Of a DNA stretch of 64,000 bases, positions 42,583 to 55,027 are shown piece after piece. Below the pieces are notes generated by a model that was not told the DNA's origin, searched no databases, and saw nothing but the letters and a program-made list of their open reading frames with translations. The first letter of the stretch is position 1. Each line of letters starts with the position of its first letter. A program made the position numbers and the translations under genes. The stretch spans positions 434,001 to 498,000 of the forward strand of contig NW_024881627.1 in the NCBI RefSeq assembly GCF_019059575.1, read 5' to 3'. The stretch comes from Amphibalanus amphitrite (taxonomy: Eukaryota; Arthropoda; Thecostraca; Balanomorpha; Balanidae).

Positions 42583-45500
42583 TCACGCCGCCGTGCCGGT
42601 CCCGGCGGTGGCGGCGCGGTGCTGTCGGACGCAGGCGGTGGAGCACAGCAGCCGGCCGCTGTACTCGAACGGTACCCGGCCCGTGATGTCCTCCCCGCAG
42701 TGGCAGCAGCGCACCAGCGCGCGGCCGGACTGCTGGGCGGCCATACGCCGCTCGGCCGCCAGCGCCCTCTGACGGAAACGGGCAGGGGGCGGCGATCATG
42801 AGTACCTACAGTCGCACCTTTGACGTTACTACTCCCAGTCATCAAAATTACTGTAGTGGGCGCGTGAATGAGGCGGCAATGCCGACCTAGAAGAAAGCTA
42901 AGACACATGATTAACACAATGACAACAAAGGCTTACATTTTCACAAATCGATTTTATCAATTTGCTTACAGCCTGCTGAGCTGCAAGTTAATTAACTTAC
43001 CTTTTCCCTGTCAGAAAGTTGTAGGAATCTCCGTTTTTCCTCTTCTTCCTTTTCTTTCTCTTTCCTAGCGGCCCCCTCGATCAGTTGCTGTGCTTTCTTT
43101 TCTTTCATCTTTTCCTTTCGCTTCTGGTTTTGTAGCTTCTTTTTCTCCGCGTCTCGTTGTTTCTTTTCCGCCTCCATTTCCTCGGTCAATGGAGCAGGTA
43201 TGTGAGCCTGAGAGAAAGCACAACCATCAGCCAATACGGTAGTGGAACGCACCACAAAGCCCAAGATGCAACAACCTGCCGTCTGTCGTCAGCTCTCCAT
43301 TACCATCAGATAGCGTAAACGGGCTCGGGTCGCGTCACCGTGCGCCGGTCTATCCCTAACACCCCACCTTGGCGTAGTTGTGTTTGTCCGGGTGCGCTGC
43401 CCGGTACCGCCGGAACTGGTTGCGGGTCTCCCGCGTGGACGACACGTCGTAAGGTGTCTGTCCGGCGCCGTCCCGCAGCGTCGGGTCGGCCCCCACCTCC
43501 AGTAGGCGGCTGTTGGTCAGAAACACGTTAAACACTTCACAGGTGTTAGGTCGCACGGATCAGATGTGCAGCATAAGACAGATATAACACGGCTTTGCAT
43601 GTCGTAAGTCAGATCTGACCCGAAAATGAACATCACACCACAATTATCTCGTGACGTGCTTCCGTTTTCCACCGGGTCGACGCTCCAAACACTCAAACGT
43701 TTTTTATGCGCAGAGTCATGTGTAACAGCGCAGTTCTGAACTGCATGTCCCGACCCCACAGCAGCAGCTGACCTGACGAGCGCGCTGTGTCCGGCCCGGG
43801 CGGCGGCGTGCAGCAGAGTCTGAGAGGTCTGTCCGAACGAGCGGCTCAGCAGGCTGGGCAGCGGCACCAGAGGCTCAGTCAGCAGCGCATCCAGACCTGC
43901 CGTGTCACCGGTCTTACACAGCGTGTAACACTGCACCCGGAACTCCTCTGCGCCGGCTGGAAACAAAGAGATGACTTTAGACGGGGATTATTGTCTAGGT
44001 CAATTCTATGGAGGCAGTTAATCAGCACACCCCGGACTTTTCATAGATTATTCGAGCACGACGTTGCGTCCCAATTCCCTCGGTTGTCAACAGACAAAGC
44101 AACACTGCAAGCAAAGCAACACAATAACCCGCGCCCCACTGGGGTCTGCGTATAACACGCCCTACTGGGGGGGGGCTATTCATAGCCCCCCCTCCTAACT
44201 CCGAAACTACTGGGCCGATCGTCAAAATTCAAACGGCGTCTGATAGCCCCGGAAAAACTGTCGAGCGAAACCTAATTTCATTGACCTCGAGGTCACCGAT
44301 GACGTCACAGGTCAGGTCAAAGTAAAAATTATTAGCATTTTGGCTTGTTCACGTTTTGGGCTCTGGCCGCCGTATTACAAGTCAGATCAGGCTCATTTTT
44401 GGTTCACACACTCGTGAACAGATGTTCTAGATACCCTGAGGGTACCAAACTTGTGCTTTGATTTTCAGGTCAAGGTCAGGTCATCACAGGTCACGAAAAT
44501 ATTATATCATGCCTCGGTCACGTGACACATGTTTTATGGTCCATTTAGGCCAAAGATTTCGAATTTGATGTCGTCTGTGTCATTCGAGGTCATTTTGAGT
44601 CGAATTTAGCCTAGGGTCAGGTCACTTTCAGGTCAAAAAAGGTCAAATTTTGAAGGTAAAATTTTTCAACAAAAAAGGTGTCTATTGGATGCAGTTTGAG
44701 CTCAGGAACACGATGATGCTATTTATATTGGCGTACGATGTCAAATACGTGCTGAAAAATTGATTTGAAAAATTAATAATTGTGAATTTTTTGCAATAAT
44801 GCGTATAACTTGGTCATTTTTGAAGATATTTAGCTAAAACTTGCTAGAGTTAGTCATAATAACGCGTTCTATCACATATATTCCGGTTTTTTCGAAAAGT
44901 CAAAAACTTTTTGAAAAAAATGTAAAAATGTAAATTTTGAATTTCATTATATGAAATTTTCAAAATTTTCAAAATTTCAAAAATCCGAGATAGCAGTTTG
45001 ATAGCGCAGTCTATTCGGAGTCCTCTCATGCAAAGAAATTGGATCTAGCTCAAAAACTGAGCCCTTGGGAACGATTGCCGTGGTTCAATGTTTTGCGTCG
45101 AAATCGGCCGAACATGACGTCACTCTGACGTCATTTCCGGCCGACCTATGGTAGCTACGAAGTTCAAATTTTGACACAAGGTGTCAAATTGATGCAGCCG
45201 AAGGTACTGAAAGTTTGGCGTCGATACGTCAAGCGGTTTGGAAGTTATTGCAGAAAAACGGGAGGGGGGGCTATAAATAGCCCCCCCCCAGTGGGGCGCG
45301 GGATAAGCAATGAGCAGTCTTTCTGGCGCAACACTGCACCATCCATACTTTTATACCCGATGAACAGATTATATCTCATGACTGGAAAGGTTCGGTCGAA
45401 GACGACTCACCCGGTTCCGGCGGCTCCTGCGGCACCTCAGTCGTGTTCGCCGCCGCCACCTTCTGTCCTCCATCGTCCACCGGCTTCTTCGCCTCCTCCC

Positions 45501-48500
45501 CGGCGTCCGCGGCGCGCTGCTCCTCCCTCAGCCGCCGGCGGAACTCCCTCCGTCTCCGCCGCTCCTCCACGGCCGTCACCACGCGGTCGTCCAGCGGCCG
45601 GGACGAGTCGAAACCCTCCTCGGGCGAGAACGACGACAGGTCGGTGAGCCCGCGCATCTGGCGCACCTCGTACTCAGCGGACTCCGAGTCGGACCCCTCG
45701 GAGTCTGTCACCGACAGGGAGCGCTCCAGGTCCTGTTGCCGCTCGCTGTTTCGCCGGTCGCGCGCGGTAATTCGCCGGCCGGGCGGAGGAGCGGTGGGTG
45801 GGTCGGTCCGCTCGGCTGGGGGTCGCTCCGGCCGTGGGGAGCGGCGTGGGGTACGGGCCGGCGTCTCCGGTTTGGGAGGAGACTGAGGCACCTGACTGAG
45901 GTTCACGTCCACGTCCGTACCTGGGGATGAACGACAGACCGGTGGAGGTGTCAGACAGGGCGAGAGCTGAGTCGAGTAACCATACACAACCTGGCATTTC
46001 GGCGTTGATAAACTGAATTTCGCTCCCAAACCGAGACAACCACAAGGAACAAATAAAAACAGTGCTGAATGCACAGTTGTGCCAATTGCTGCCTAACTAT
46101 TGCTAAAGAAACTACTAAAAGTCGATGAGCATCGGTGCAAACATGCATAGTAGTAAAAATTATTGGTGTTTTACGACTAATGACTATATTTACCATTACA
46201 GTTCCAAAGCGGTTCCAGCGCCCGTCTCTCACCGTAGACATGGACACAGGTGAGCGCCTGGTAGACCCGCTCCAGCTCGGCGAACGTCGGCCGTCGGGTC
46301 GGGAACGGTACGCTGCGGATGCGCGGGTCGCGCCGGTTGAGCGGGGGCGCCTTTCCGCCGTACAGTGCCGCCGCGCCGCTGCCCAGGGCGCGCACAAACA
46401 GCAGCGAGCAGCGCGACACCTCCTCCTCCCAGGAGGCCAGCAGCTCCTGAATGTGCTGGAGACGAGAGGGGAGAGGAGGTCAATGGGACGTTACACTAAG
46501 AAAGGCCATACTAGACAGTAGACAGGATTACCGTATGACTCGCGGGAGGACCAATGAATGCCCTCAATCCTCATGTCATGCTCTTCTGATGTCAGATGCC
46601 AGGCTCCCCCGTTACCTGCACGAGCGATGCCTCGTTGTACCGTCGCAGGCTGGCGCCGGCCGAGCGGGGCTGCTTGGTGGCCGAGCGGGCGTCCCGACTG
46701 GCCTGTCCGCCGCCCTGTTTGGCTCGGACCGTGTACGAGTGGAACGTCTTGTGCAGCACGGCCTTACCGCCTGGAGACGCGGAACGACAATTAATGGCCC
46801 GCGATTGATAAGGCGACACATGCAATAGCTTGAATCGAGACGGATCATCCCAGGGAAGGATTTATAATTGTCATAAAAACGGAATATTTCCAGCCATCAC
46901 AGTTGCGTCAGGCCAGTCAATAATATGGCAGGAAGACATCCTAGAATGGATGGTGCCAGGTTCCTCCCTCCCCACGTTCATCAGTTAGATCACAGTGCCG
47001 ATCTCTGACGACAGAAGTCCGCTCTCCGCCACTCCCGGACTCTGGTACAGCTCCGGCGGCGCACGTACCGCTGAACACGGCGGCGGCAAAGTGTCCGCCG
47101 GAGAGGAGGAACACTCCGACTCGGAGTCCGCGCGCCAGCTGCTTCACGGCCAGCTCCACCTGGGTGTCGCCGGCCGGCGCCTGACCCAAAGGGGAGAGGG
47201 GTGGTTAGTAACTGGTTAGGTACACAGCTGAGGAGAACAAAAAGGAGTAGATATTGGATACATCTGCGGGCAGACAACGACTGGACGCTAGCGTTCGGAG
47301 GGACAGGGCCCGAGAATCTGTCGAATAGAGAACAGACCATTGTCTTCGCCGATATTGGACACTGTATGTGTGATTAACGAGAAACAGAAGATCCGGCAGC
47401 ATCTTTTCTTACATTCAGTCTATCAGTTTTCCTGTGATATACTCGTTTTACTAGTATAACGTATCTCAACTAGTTCTAGCCTTCTTCAGTTCGTCAGTTC
47501 TCTGTTGACATATCCGCTTTACCAATACAGCGTTATGGGCGCAAAATGACCACCGCAGTCGACGTGCCCGTAAACCCCGATAAATAATAATAAAGAAACA
47601 GAAGACAAACGGCAGATAGCGCCTTAGGTATACCGAAAAACAAAAATTCATTTGGAATTCCGAAAATTGCCGTCTTTGTTAAAAGTCTTATTCTATCGTT
47701 CAAAAATTATCATATAAATGTGTGGAACATGAACAACCACCAAATGACACACACGACCGTCTGAAAGCTAATCCGGTAAAAAATACATCACGTTCGTCGG
47801 ACACCGTCTCGGCCTGTCTCACCCATTTGGACATGATGAGGCACTTGTAGAGGCAGAACATCTGTCGGTCGGCGTTCACCAGGAACAGCTTGGTGTGCCG
47901 CCTCAGCTGGTTCCTCTGCAGCTCCCTGTCGCCGTCGGCACGCCGCCGCCGACGCCGAGCCGGGGTGTCCTCTGGGGGGGGGGGAGGGGGGGGGGGGAGT
48001 CACAGGTGGCTCCGGGCCGTGGGAGGGAGGTTAATGGCGTTATCGGCCGCGAGCTGTGCCGATAACGGTCGTTCCTAAGTTAAGTCATGCTACGGCTCAG
48101 CTCGCCCGGTCTTTATGGACACATGCAGGCTGCCGATCCCCGGAGTAGGACAGAAATGTAGCATGTCACTCGCTGGCCACTAGCCCTAGCATTTGTTCTT
48201 CATTCGTACGCTCATTAATTCGGTACGCGGTCTCTTATAGCTCAGTAAAAACACGAACGAGCCATCTGCCCCGGTGTACGCTCACCTGAGGCTGACGCGC
48301 TGGTCGATCCTTCCTCCCGCTCAGACAGGGTGTCCTCATCAGAGTCCTCCTCTGAATCGCTTCCCGACAGGCTGAGGACGTCATCTGACGAAGAAAGTCA
48401 TCCGTCAGAGCCGGTAAATGAGCAAACACCACACACAGAACACCCATATGCCTGGCAGAATACCAAAAACGGAAAGCCCGCAACGTCCACTATGAATCGT

Positions 48501-49357
48501 CGTCGTCGTCGTTAGAACATGTTACCTTCCAGTATTTCTCTCACTATTCATCATTTCGTTTCAGTCGCCATAGTAAGATATCAGACCAAATTCGCCGGCA
48601 AGGCGACTGTCCCCGATGTCGATCAGCCCCCATATCGCAGTCTATCGTACCCGTACGGTCAATGTCTATCGGCCCCCGTACCGTCAATGTCGAGCCGGTC
48701 GAACTGTCGCTCGGTGAGCGCCGTCTGCCCACCGGCACTCCGCTTCACGTTGTACTTGTGGAAGTCGGACTTGTAGTGGCCCACCTGCTCCGGGCGGTCC
48801 GAGAACCCGACGCCGCAGTGGGAGCAGGTCATGACCTCCGAGACCACCAGAGGGTCGCGCGGAACTGACGGCAAAAGTCGTCACAAATTAACAACCTTGT
48901 GCAAAACTAGACAGCAGGGCGGAAGTTAATAAATTTTGGCATCAGGAGCATTCATGATGCATAATATGAGCCATTATTTTCAACAAATATTATCTTACTA
49001 CTAGCATGATGTAATGAAACAGCAATGCTTCAATGAAATGTAGTGTCATGTCAATGATGCAGAGCACATTGAGGCCTGAATTTGACTTTGGCACCCCAGC
49101 CACACTCCTATAACCATGTGAACCTGCATCTCCAAGCACCACTCACCATTGTCCAGCTCAGCAGACTCATCCTCCTCCTCTATGGACACGCTGAGCCGTG
49201 AGCAGTCCGCTATTTTCAACCCCTTGAACAGCTCCCTGATTCGATCCTCTTGATGGAGGAACATTGTGATTGGTTTGGATGATTCTGCTGTTGACTTCCC
49301 TGGACCTTTTACAGCAGTCTGTCCATTGCTCTTCTTTGATTCAGTGTTGTCAGCCAT
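42583..49357 (-). CDS. ANKZF1: ANKZF1 / Vms1 peptidyl-tRNA hydrolase (12 exons)
   Basis: Releases stalled nascent chains from 60S ribosomes in ribosome quality control. Exons: 49147-49357, 48682-48864, 48286-48384, 47823-47971, 47069-47180, 46616-46770, 46233-46455, 45411-45920, 43773-43956, 43368-43509, 43001-43207, 42583-42768; 786 residues, phases consistent. Domains: C2H2 finger ([10 protein letters not shown] to HYKSDFH, from residue 84); VLRF1 hydrolase ([51 protein letters not shown] with Gln274 at the catalytic Gln position, [22 protein letters not shown]); long disordered exon 8; ankyrin repeats ([26 protein letters not shown]); Lys/Glu coiled coil; p97-binding [14 protein letters not shown] (residues 723-733, across exons 11/12); C-terminal zinc ribbon [10 protein letters not shown] to [12 protein letters not shown] minus-strand TTTTTACAG acceptor at about 49402 implies an upstream non-coding exon. 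Confidence 0.95.
44128..45302. mobile_element. TTAA/ATAA-site element, copy 2 (in an ANKZF1 intron)
   Basis: Ends CCCGCGCCCCACTGGGG and its complement, flanked by direct ATAA at 44124-44127 and 45303-45306. Each end carries the hairpin G run, CTATTCATAG or CTATAAATAG, C run. The interior shares ACGTCACAGGTCAGGTCAAA and ATTCAAACGGCGT with copy 3. No ORF. It lies between the exons at 43773-43956 and 45411-45920. Confidence 0.82.
46771..48285. other. ANKZF1 introns without recognisable elements
   Basis: The introns at 46771-47068, 47181-47822 and 47972-48285 hold only simple sequence: a run of G near 47976-47999, just upstream of exon 4, and AT-rich stretches. No terminal repeats or ORFs recognised. 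Confidence 0.6.
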
Positions 49358-51462
49358 GCTCTTACAAAGTGCTCCTTGTAGTTTGGGCGCACACAACGTT
49401 CCTGTAAAAATATGAACTTTGATAAGGTGAAGGCATGAAAAGACAAATATGCACGATTGCTATAAAAGTGACACACTTCTTCTTAGGCAACATGGTGACT
49501 ATAAATATAGGCAGCACTATTCTCATATTTTGAAAATTTCTGGAGAAATTGATGAGGTAAAAGCTTTTTAATGACCTAAATCAAAAGCAGGACAGTATAG
49601 GTACTTGATAATTTTGCAATTCTCCTTGTTTTAAATATCAAATTGAAATGCCAGAAGAACTAAAACTGTATGTGAGTCATTCCATATGTTTGCTCTGAGA
49701 TCCATAAGAAAAAATAGTATCAGTTTGATAAGACAGACACACTTGACATTTCAATTAAAACAGGGTCACTACCCTTTCATTAGTAATATAGATGTACAGT
49801 GGCATCTTGTCTACCACTCACCTCATCAAGCCATATTTAACTTGATACAAACACACGTCACAATCCACAGTATCAAATCAATGAATAATGAATCCCCACC
49901 TCAACCTAGCCACCAACGCCAATGCCAGCACTGTAAGTGGCCAGCAGGAACAGTTTGATCGTGCAAGCTTTGATGTGCAACTGACAGAACCAGCTGTCAT
50001 GTATGAAATGGAAGCAGCTCAAGTTTTCCTCAACATCCTAGCATCAGTATGCCTTATTTGATCGTTCGAGGCTGACTTTTTTCAGAAGCAACCAGTCCAC
50101 TCCAACTCAAGGTCAACACGATCCAAGCACGGAACTGGAACTGATGGTAGACGAAGGCTAGCTGCTAATGCTTGATTGCCTAGATCATTCGACGGGGGAA
50201 AATGGTGAGTATTGCACAGATCGTTACACGCTGATATTGATGTAGCCGGATAAAAAGACAATTAACCCATCTGTTTCCACCCAGCACGTGGAATGAGGCG
50301 ACTATTTAGTGGCCACAACTTTCGTCATCGCCAGATTGTCACTAGCGCGCAAGTCAAGCGACATATGGCAGCAAAAATATCCCGGCGGGATTTAAATTTT
50401 CCTTCACCATCTGAAAAGGTGTGTAGGCACAACACGCGAAGGTCTGAAGTCCGTGATACGCAACAATATAAGCTAGCCACAAACACCTATCCATCAAATC
50501 TCAGTCGTTAACCATCCTTTCCAATCTCCATGACCTGATGATCAACTTTGTCCGCCGGCGCCGTCCACCCCCTCAGGCCTATAGGTACATATATAACCCT
50601 TTCCGGCCCCTCCGCGGGTAGAGACGTAACCAGGTCAAGGCCCGGACGCTCGGACAAGGTAAAACGGCCCGCAGACTCCTGATGTGCTGGCCCTTCTACG
50701 GTCTTCCGCCGCTGCGGCTGGGTGTATAGGTAAACTGTAAATCCCCTGACGTGGGTGTAACCCCACTGAGTTCAGTTCCCAGCTCCGGACAGGCCCCACC
50801 TCCTCTTGGATCCCCTCACACTCTCTCCCATCAGCCCTTCTTCATAAATTGTGGTGACTGGTGTGTACCGGCGACAGCCGACAGCGATATCTGTCTTTTT
50901 ATCATGCAGCAATGAAGGTCATTGCCCGACAGGGACGGATGGACGACAGAGACTATGAGCCCGCCAGACGGCACGCGTCTGTGTCAACCAAGCTGGAGAC
51001 TATACGCATTAGAGCTGCCGGGTCAATGCAGCCCGCAGGACGGTACAGTCAGATCCTGAGAGGAAGTGTCAAAGGAGCGATTAGGTATTTCCAAATCACG
51101 CACCCGACACCATCGAGCCGCGTTAGCCAACCGGTCAGCGGCGGTCGGCGAGGTGCCGGTCCGCGGGGGGCCTGCCGGCCGCAGGACCGACCTGACCCGC
51201 TCCACTCCGGGATCATTGACACGAGCCTCTGCGGCACGACGGCCATCGATAGCCGATGGAACGCAGTCGATCAACAGATTAGACTTGGTAAGCAGCTTAT
51301 GCTGCAGCCGGTCGTCATCACAGCGGAGGCAAACCGGTGGGACGGGCCGCCTCCCCGGCCGGCCAGGCTGCTGAGCGGACGGACGGACGGGCGCCACTCG
51401 CGGCCCGAGCTCAGAGATCGAGGTGTCGCGCACTGCCGTCTCCCCTGCCGCCGTCACGTGCC
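49358..51462. promoter_or_regulatory. Divergent region between ANKZF1 and the serine protease
   Basis: AT-rich near ANKZF1, CpG-rich near the protease. A TATATAA box at 50590-50596 followed by GC-rich sequence could be a protease promoter, with a 5' UTR before the ATG at 51463; this is a guess. Open frames at 50861-51577 have no protein-like features. Confidence 0.35.
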
Positions 51463-54400
51463 ATGTGGTCTCCGAGGGAGGTGCGAGCCGGCCCGCCGCC
51501 GCTGGTGCTGCTCCTTCTGCTGCAGGTGGGTCCGACCGGCCGATGCTTGTCGTGTACCGTTTAATCGGAATGGGTAAAACGGCGGAGGAGTGCCGATTTC
51601 TGACATGATGACGAGCTGTGACATATTGTCTGACACCGTGAAAGGGTCATAATTTGATACTGACCACCCCGCTGTGTCGAAACGGTATACGCCGTTTTGA
51701 CGCAAAACATTGCCGAGCGGCCGGGAAGGGACGATGGACGTTAGTTTCCCAAACCTGATCGGTAACATGCCCATATGGATCGGCAGGCGCACAGCACCCC
51801 TGACATGCCCCGTTTGCCCGCAGTCGGCGACTCTGGGCACCTGCCAGCGGTACCGGCCGCTGGTGCCTCCCAGCGTGTCTCTGGGACTCGGCTCCGCCTC
51901 CGGACCCGTCCCCACACAGGGTCTGGGCGCGGCGCCGGGTCCTGTCACTGCCCCGCTCTCAGAGACGGTGGAGCGAGGCACGGAGTCGGCCAAAATCCAG
52001 ACCAACGACCCACTGTGCGGCCTGGAGCCGCGGCGGAAGCGACAGGCGGGGCCGGCGGGAGGAGAGCCCAGCCCGCAGCCTCCGCTCCGGATCGTCGGAG
52101 GACTCACCGCCGAAGTCGGACGCTTCCCCTGGCTGGTGAGTCATGAGTGAAACCAAAGCCGGGGGAGAACTGATACACCGGCTATAGGAGTGTTAATCGG
52201 AAAGGCAATTACACCCAGGGCACTAAAGAGTCACCACCCTCACCCATTGATGAGGATAAAATGACTTAGGGCCAGTTGCATCTGCCGTGCTGTTAGGAGA
52301 CGAGTATCATACGACATACCGACACGAGCATAATAAAACTCCAGCTTCTATCGTCCGTCGTGATTCATTGCTTCTGTAGTAAACCACCCGTTGAATCTTT
52401 GTCCCTCAGGTGGGCGTGACCAATTTCTTCAGCACGGTGCCGTTCTGCGGCGGTGCCATCATCAACGAGCGCTTCGTCGTCACAGCCGCCCACTGCCTGC
52501 GAGGGTAACGTCCGAAGACCGAATACCCCTCTGTACCTCCCCTAGGGCCGTCCACTGCCTGCGAGGGTAACGTCCCAACTCCCGCTGCCCTGATCCTGCA
52601 CTGCCCTAGCTCCCCCTCCCACCGTAGCTAGATACTGCGTGAGAGAGTAACTTCCAAAGTCTCATCAGTTGCTACTCCCCCTTCCAGCCCCACGCCCCCC
52701 AATGTATTGAATTTGATGTTACACTTGATCGCAAGGTCCGAATACCGAACACGCACCGTCCCCAGCCAACATGTCGATCCCAGGACAATGAAGATGTCTC
52801 CGAGGATAACGCTGACACCTCGTCTATGCATTCCCTCAATGCACAATGTTATACGGACGTCGGACACGGACGCGGGACCCCTGGTCCGTGGGTTCGTTTC
52901 TTCCATGTAAGCCCCCTTTTATATCACGCTGACACGCAGACCGTTTTCAGCCGGTCTCCAATTACGCTGGCCGTGCTCGTCAACAAACACCTGAGGAAGG
53001 AGGACGAGCGACAGATCAAGTTCGGCATCGAGAAGATCATCCGACACCCCGAGTACAGCCGAGAGACGCTCACCGACGACCTGGCTCTCCTCAAGTAAGA
53101 TATTTGGTCTTTGTTGGATTCGAGGGCACACAGCCGATTTCCGTTTTTTTTTCGGACAGTTTCACCTAACAAGTCTCGTAACACCTACCGCTCTTTATCA
53201 TCACGAATGTCAAAAAGAAAACGTTAAACCGTTAAAACGTTGTAGTCCTAAAGCACGTCAGTACATACATACATAACTATCATAAACGATTTACCTACAG
53301 GTCGCCCGAATAAAACAGAATAAGATTCGATAAGGTCTAGTCCGTATTCTGAACGTAACATTAGGTAGGATACTGAAAAGTGAAACTGAAAACGACACAT
53401 AAATTACATATCGCTTGTTTGTCGAAGAATCGCAACGGCAGCACCATGCGAGATAAGCGAAAGTTATTTTTGGGTTAATTGGGATTTATGCCGTTTGAAG
53501 ATTAATTCGTCAGCGCCATTTATAAACAGAGCTTACATCATTGCCATTTGCCACAATACCGTTACGGTCCCATCTCAACAGACAGCGCATCCCGTTTTAC
53601 TCATGACTCATCGTTCGATCAAGGTAAAGGCAATAGTAAAAAAGCTATTTGACAACGGTATGAGCCTTGAGGGCGTGGGAAATATATGGCACAGCAAACA
53701 AGATAAAGAATAATTAATGACGGAACTTTGTCAGCTTCTCGAGATAATTCGGTTCAAATTTGATATATTGGCATCGTCTTCTGGAGTGTAAATTAATATT
53801 TGTCGTACCTAAAAAAAAAATATGAACAAAGATCGTAGTAGAAACAAATCATAAACGATAAAACCAAACGGCATCCTATGTAACTGCGAGCGACGAGTGG
53901 GAATGGAATGGGCCGGGCGACTGACTCTCCCTGCTCTCCAGGCTGAAGGACAGGAAGGGCCAGCTGCACGAGCTGCTGGCGAGCGGCACCGTCCGGCCCA
54001 TCTGTCTGCCTGAGGAGCCGTGCGAGGGCACCGGCCGGCCGGCCTGCCTGCTGGAGCGAGCCGTCACCATCGCCGGCTGGGGCTCGCTGGCCGAGGAGGG
54101 CGCCAAGCCCACCGCCCTGCAGTTCGCCACCGTGGAGGTGCTGCCCAACGTGGTCTGCCGCGACGCCTACCGCCGGATCAACATCACCGTCAACGACCAC
54201 ATGCTGTGCGCAGGCCAGCGCGACGGCGGCAGGGACACCTGCCAGGTGGGTCCTGCCGGCCTCAGAATATCCAGTCCTATGCCCTTATGTGGATCCGACA
54301 GATCCTTTACGAGTCTCATATACGCCGGGGATGATTGGCGGCGATGACGGCCAACGACAGGGAACACTTGTTTCTGCCGACTACCAAAGCGCTAAGTTAA

Positions 54401-54857
54401 ATCAGTCGGAATTATGCTCTTTGAAGTCTGAGTTTCTATTCGAGTTGCATGGCACCGATGCGAGAGATATGGTTGACCTTTGCTCCATCCTTTGCCAGGG
54501 TGACAGCGGCGGTCCGATGATGCTGGAGATTGACGGCAAGATCACCCTGGGAGGCATCGTCAGCTTCGGCAAGGGCTGCGCGTCACCCGACTACCCCGGG
54601 GTCTACGTTCGAGTCTCAGGTACGCTGGGGAGACGGACATTTAGGAAGGGCGCCTTATACGGGTCTACCTTCGGTATAAAGACGGGTCTACCGAGTAAGC
54701 GTTTTCCGCCTGTGGACGTTTTCGTTTGCCTAACAAATAAGCACAGCTTCGGTACGTGCCTTTTAGAGCAGCTTTGAGATTGTCATCGACAGTGACTGGC
54801 ATTCTCCAACACGTTTCAGAATTTACCGAATGGATCATCAACAACAGCCGCGTCTGA
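51463..54857 (+). CDS. Secreted trypsin-like serine protease, family S1 (7 exons)
   Basis: Extracellular endopeptidase zymogen, 358 residues. Exons: 51463-51525, 51824-52135, 52410-52504, 52951-53094, 53942-54245, 54499-54619, 54820-54857; phases consistent. Exon 1 is a signal peptide ([11 protein letters not shown]). The pro-region is Gly/Pro/Ser-rich with a dibasic RRKRQ that could be a furin-type site. Activation would be at R110/IVGG. Catalytic triad: H153 (TAAHC), D200 (TDDLALL), S309 (GDSGGP). D303, six before the Ser, predicts trypsin-like cleavage after Arg/Lys. W215 of trypsin is Phe here (VSFGKGC). DPLCGL and RPICLP fit the disulfide linking the pro-chain to the catalytic chain. No clip domain is complete, so a digestive, haemolymph-cascade or cuticle role cannot be chosen. 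A plus-strand AATAAA lies at 55022-55027. Confidence 0.93.
52484..52660. repeat. Tandem duplication across the protease exon 3 donor
   Basis: The exon end and donor, CCACTGCCTGCGAGGGTAAC, occur at about 52489-52508 and again at 52551-52570. A more diverged third copy, GATACTGCGTGAGAGAGTAAC, begins near 52631. Each copy retains a GTAAC donor. Confidence 0.8.
53095..53941. other. Serine-protease intron 4, no gene seen
   Basis: AT-rich sequence of about 850 bases. I found no terminal repeats, tandem repeats or convincing ORF. Confidence 0.6.
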
Positions 54858-55021
54858 AGTCGTCAGCCCCGAGAGAGGCGGACAAAAGGATGTCTGTTCG
54901 GCATACGACGGAAGCCCCAACGTGCCACTTTATGCATCTACGACCGATCATTCGCATTCCATTTAATATTGGATCTGACCCAGAAGACCATGAACGCTCG
55001 CGTTTTTGCGATCGATATCGA

Positions 55022-55027
55022 AATAAA
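55022..55027 (+). terminator. Candidate poly(A) signal of the serine protease
   Basis: AATAAA 165 bases after the stop codon at 54855-54857, in AT-rich sequence. The stretch after it to about 55815 has no ORF or repeat I recognise, apart from a CRE-like pair TGACGTCACC / TGACGTCAT near 55450-55470. Confidence 0.5.

Noticed and set aside
42439-42801. Plus-strand frame opposite the last ANKZF1 exon
   Set aside because: Shadow of the minus-strand zinc-ribbon exon, which aligns with the known C-terminus of ANKZF1.
50861-51577. 238-codon plus-strand frame upstream of the protease
   Set aside because: Arg/Pro/Ser-rich GC composition, no domain, and it overlaps the signal-peptide exon in another frame.
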